From Gammaproteobacteria bacterium (lineage in GTDB: Bacteria > Pseudomonadota > Gammaproteobacteria > Pseudomonadales > Azotimanducaceae): 64,000 bases of DNA. Where the stretch lies: positions 90,922 to 154,921 of the forward strand of contig VXUA01000071.1 of the NCBI GenBank assembly GCA_009837185.1, given 5' to 3'. The notes beneath the pieces were generated by a model. That model did not search any database, was not told the origin of the DNA, and was given only the letters and a program-made list of their open reading frames with translations. The translations under genes were made by a program, and so were the position numbers. Of the stretch, positions 62,059 through 64,000 are shown piece by piece. Position 1 is the first letter of the stretch, and each line of letters starts with the position of its first letter.

Positions 62059-63294
62059 ATGCAAAAACGAATCGCTATCATTCTTTTGATCTGTGCTCTT
62101 GGTTGGGTAATCGCTGTTGGCGCAGAAGCACCTAGTGAGGGTCTTAGTGCCGAGCTCAGACTTCGGTACGAAACAGCAGAAGATTCTGTGAATGACGATG
62201 CCAACGCCTATACGGGACGTCTTGCATTGAAATGGGTCGTTGGCGATGGCATGATTCGACCCGTAGTAGAAGTAGAGCACATATCTGCGTTCTTGGGCGA
62301 GGAATACAACGATGGTGGTGCAAATAGAAAGTCACAATATGCCGTGATCGCAGACCCCGTCGGTACTGAAATCAATCAACTCTATGTACACATCGGTGCT
62401 GATGAACCGTGGGAGCTATTGCTTGGCCGGCAGGAACTAGCACACCGTTCCTACCCTTGGCAACGTTATGCCGGTACCGTGTCATGGCGGCAAAACGAAC
62501 AGACGATGGATGCAATTGCGTTGCGCTATCCATTTAACGAAAAGTTCGAGTTCCACGGTGCTTACATCATGAACGTCAATCGTATTTTCGGCGAGGACAA
62601 TCCAAATCCAACCCGCGCCAATTTTGAACTAGATGGCTTAATGCTCACCAGCAACGTGAAAGTACAGGAGAACATTGATCTTGATCTGTTTATGTTTGAT
62701 CTTGCTTTTGATGAAGCCACAACACTATCGAGCCAGACGATTGGTTTTCGGGTAGATGGTACTTGGCCAACGAATACAGATTTCGATTTTCTCTACTCCG
62801 GTGAGTTTGCTTGGCAACAACCTGACACAGAGATGTTCGACGATACCAGCTATCGTATGCTCTCCGCGGGGATAAAAACGAACGGTCATACCCTTAAATT
62901 TAAAAACGAGCTTCTCAGTTCGGGGAACGGTGCTGCGTTTCAGACCCCGTTAGCGACTTTACACATTCATCAAGGTTGGGCAGATCGCTTTTTAAGCACA
63001 CCTGCCGAGGGTGTTTCGAATACTTCGATAAACGCGAGCGGCAAGTTGTCGGAAGTGAAATATACGTTAGAGTTCAACACCTATTCTTCCGATGAAGGTG
63101 GATACGACTTTGGTACCGAATTTGGAGCGATGCTTTCCTATAGTTGGCCAGATGAAAGCAGGTACTTCTCAGGCTGGAGCATTGGAGGAAAATTCACTAA
63201 CTTCAGTGCCGACACTGGTAATATAGACGGTACATCATTCAACGATGTGACCAAGTTTTGGTTTTGGTTCCAAAGAAAATTTAATCTCGACTAG
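62059..63294 (+). CDS. Outer-membrane porin-like beta-barrel protein
   Basis: 411 residues. Signal peptide KRIAIILLICALGWVIAVGAEA. The mature protein alternates amphipathic strands and turns: LSAELRLRYETAEDS, TGRLALKWVV, LYVHIGADEPWELLLGRQEL, YTLEFNTYSSDEGG, ending FWFWFQRKFNLD. GRQEL and RQNEQTMDAIALRYPF recall the alginate-export (AlgE-like) porin family. The last residue is Asp, not the usual aromatic. Probably a specific solute porin. ATG at 62059 behind AGGAAG. Confidence 0.8.
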   Translation: MQKRIAIILLICALGWVIAVGAEAPSEGLSAELRLRYETAEDSVNDDANAYTGRLALKWVVGDGMIRPVVEVEHISAFLGEEYNDGGANRKSQYAVIADPVGTEINQLYVHIGADEPWELLLGRQELAHRSYPWQRYAGTVSWRQNEQTMDAIALRYPFNEKFEFHGAYIMNVNRIFGEDNPNPTRANFELDGLMLTSNVKVQENIDLDLFMFDLAFDEATTLSSQTIGFRVDGTWPTNTDFDFLYSGEFAWQQPDTEMFDDTSYRMLSAGIKTNGHTLKFKNELLSSGNGAAFQTPLATLHIHQGWADRFLSTPAEGVSNTSINASGKLSEVKYTLEFNTYSSDEGGYDFGTEFGAMLSYSWPDESRYFSGWSIGGKFTNFSADTGNIDGTSFNDVTKFWFWFQRKFNLD

Positions 63295-63326
63295 CACGGT
63301 AACGCCGGTCGGCGCCGGAGGACTAC

Positions 63327-63917
63327 TTAATGTGGTACTTCTGGTGGCCGTTCAATTATCACAAAGGCTGAATCAACCTCAGCTCTTTTCTCTACCTCCT
63401 TGATGAACATCGCCGGATGTTTTTCAGTAGGTAATTCCAATACCGCATAACCAAGTTTGGGGTAAGCTTTACCACTCTCAGCATCAGTGTCCTCAATCAA
63501 CGAATCTAACTCGGAATAGTCGTGAAGGACGACTCTGACCTTATTCGTTAATCGCTGAAATTTCTTTTGTTTGGTATCAAATACCAAATGCACCTGTTCT
63601 TCAGACTCGACCTCCCAATGAACTATTGGTTCATCGAGTGTACCTTTCTCCCGCGCTTCATATTTCACTTTGTCGTCTTTGCTTTCAATCTCAATTTCAA
63701 AGTCGTCGAGTTCATACGTAGATTTCGAAGCTTCTTCAGGAGCAGGTATCGCTACTAGATCGTGATCTTTCTCCGGATCGAGTCGGACCGACTCCAATTT
63801 CTCTGTTTGAGTCCAGCCGGTACTAGTGATAAACACTAGCAAAATGCCTATAAATCCGTGATTTAGAAACCAGGGATTGCTCGCTCGGATTGAATTTTTT
63901 GCGTCAGATACCATCAT
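63327..63917 (-). CDS. Exported protein of unknown function
   Basis: 196 residues from ATG 63917 (a TTG lies four codons earlier). An N-terminal signal/membrane segment (FLNHGFIGILLVFITSTGWTQT), a charged Asp/Glu/Lys-rich middle (residues about 55-95), and a C-terminal part with VHLVFDTKQKKFQRLTNKVR and LELPTEKHPAMFIKEVEKRA. No family recognised. Its stop lies 32 bases from the convergent porin gene; the last 71 bases of the window past its start show no other gene. Confidence 0.55.
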   Translation of the reverse strand: MMVSDAKNSIRASNPWFLNHGFIGILLVFITSTGWTQTEKLESVRLDPEKDHDLVAIPAPEEASKSTYELDDFEIEIESKDDKVKYEAREKGTLDEPIVHWEVESEEQVHLVFDTKQKKFQRLTNKVRVVLHDYSELDSLIEDTDAESGKAYPKLGYAVLELPTEKHPAMFIKEVEKRAEVDSAFVIIERPPEVPH

Positions 63918-64000
63918 TTTCTGTATCAATTAGTAATGGGACTTATCCAGCTGATTAGACAACTGATGACAATTTCAACGCTTCCTTGAGGCTGCTATTA

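Noticed and set aside
1..64000. CRISPR array, prophage, integrase or attachment sites
   Set aside because: No regularly spaced identical repeats, phage structural genes or integrase were found anywhere in the window.

Overview
The window looks like a chromosomal stretch of an unclassified, probably aquatic gammaproteobacterium. Evidence is the gene content: hrpA, UPF0260 (ycgN), rnd, recR, dnaX, a pspF/pspABC stress locus with a sigma-54 promoter, a bacterial 4.5S RNA, class I fumarase, LivHMGF and many MacB-type exporters. Base composition is judged by eye only (around the mid-40s % G+C). No phage, CRISPR array, replication origin or rRNA was seen. The species cannot be named from this sequence.

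Layout. 1-1844: a bufferin/Hvf-type RiPP locus on the minus strand (acidic Cys-rich precursor, DUF692 MNIO enzyme, DUF2063 partner cut by the window edge), with a hairpin between precursor and enzyme genes. 2045-9913: a minus-strand housekeeping run dnaX-recR-rnd-ycgN-membrane protein-hrpA. 9953-13580: a GDPD gene and the phage-shock locus pspABC divergent from pspF. 13690-13916: 4.5S RNA and tRNA-Ser(GGA). 14037-19494: a MacB-like exporter operon with three consecutive HlyD-type adaptors. 20080-27153: four signal-peptide-bearing TldD/TldE-type proteins, alternating metal-site-intact and metal-site-lost members. 27379-34889: acetoacetyl-CoA synthetase, threonine ammonia-lyase, and a second ABC exporter (adaptor, ATPase, two permeases). 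35161-43752: a solitary large DNA methyltransferase (type IIG/BREX-like), fumarase, an exported protein of unknown function, 3-methyladenine glycosylase, an aminotransferase, and a pyroglutamyl-peptidase-like protein with Ser in place of the catalytic Cys. 43755-51634: a Liv-type uptake operon with its own acyl-CoA synthetase, and a serine hydrolase. 51812-61467: an accessory region with two AAA/DUF4143 ATPases (each with operator-like repeats), a membrane-anchored helical-repeat protein, a degenerate IS3 element, a second IS3 remnant, and between them a small operon of exported/membrane proteins of unknown function. 62059-63917: a porin-like beta-barrel and a short exported protein.

How the genes may work together. 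The strongest candidates for something new are (i) the doubled pair of exported TldD/TldE-like proteins next to a triple-adaptor MacB exporter, which could be an envelope peptide-processing and export module; (ii) the bufferin precursor with four EGxCG motifs followed by a long Asp/Glu tail; and (iii) the IS-bracketed operon coding for an exported Cys-rich protein with a Gly-rich hydrophobic hairpin plus several tiny membrane proteins, an arrangement reminiscent of a pore-forming effector with immunity proteins. All three functional readings are inferences from gene content and neighbourhood.
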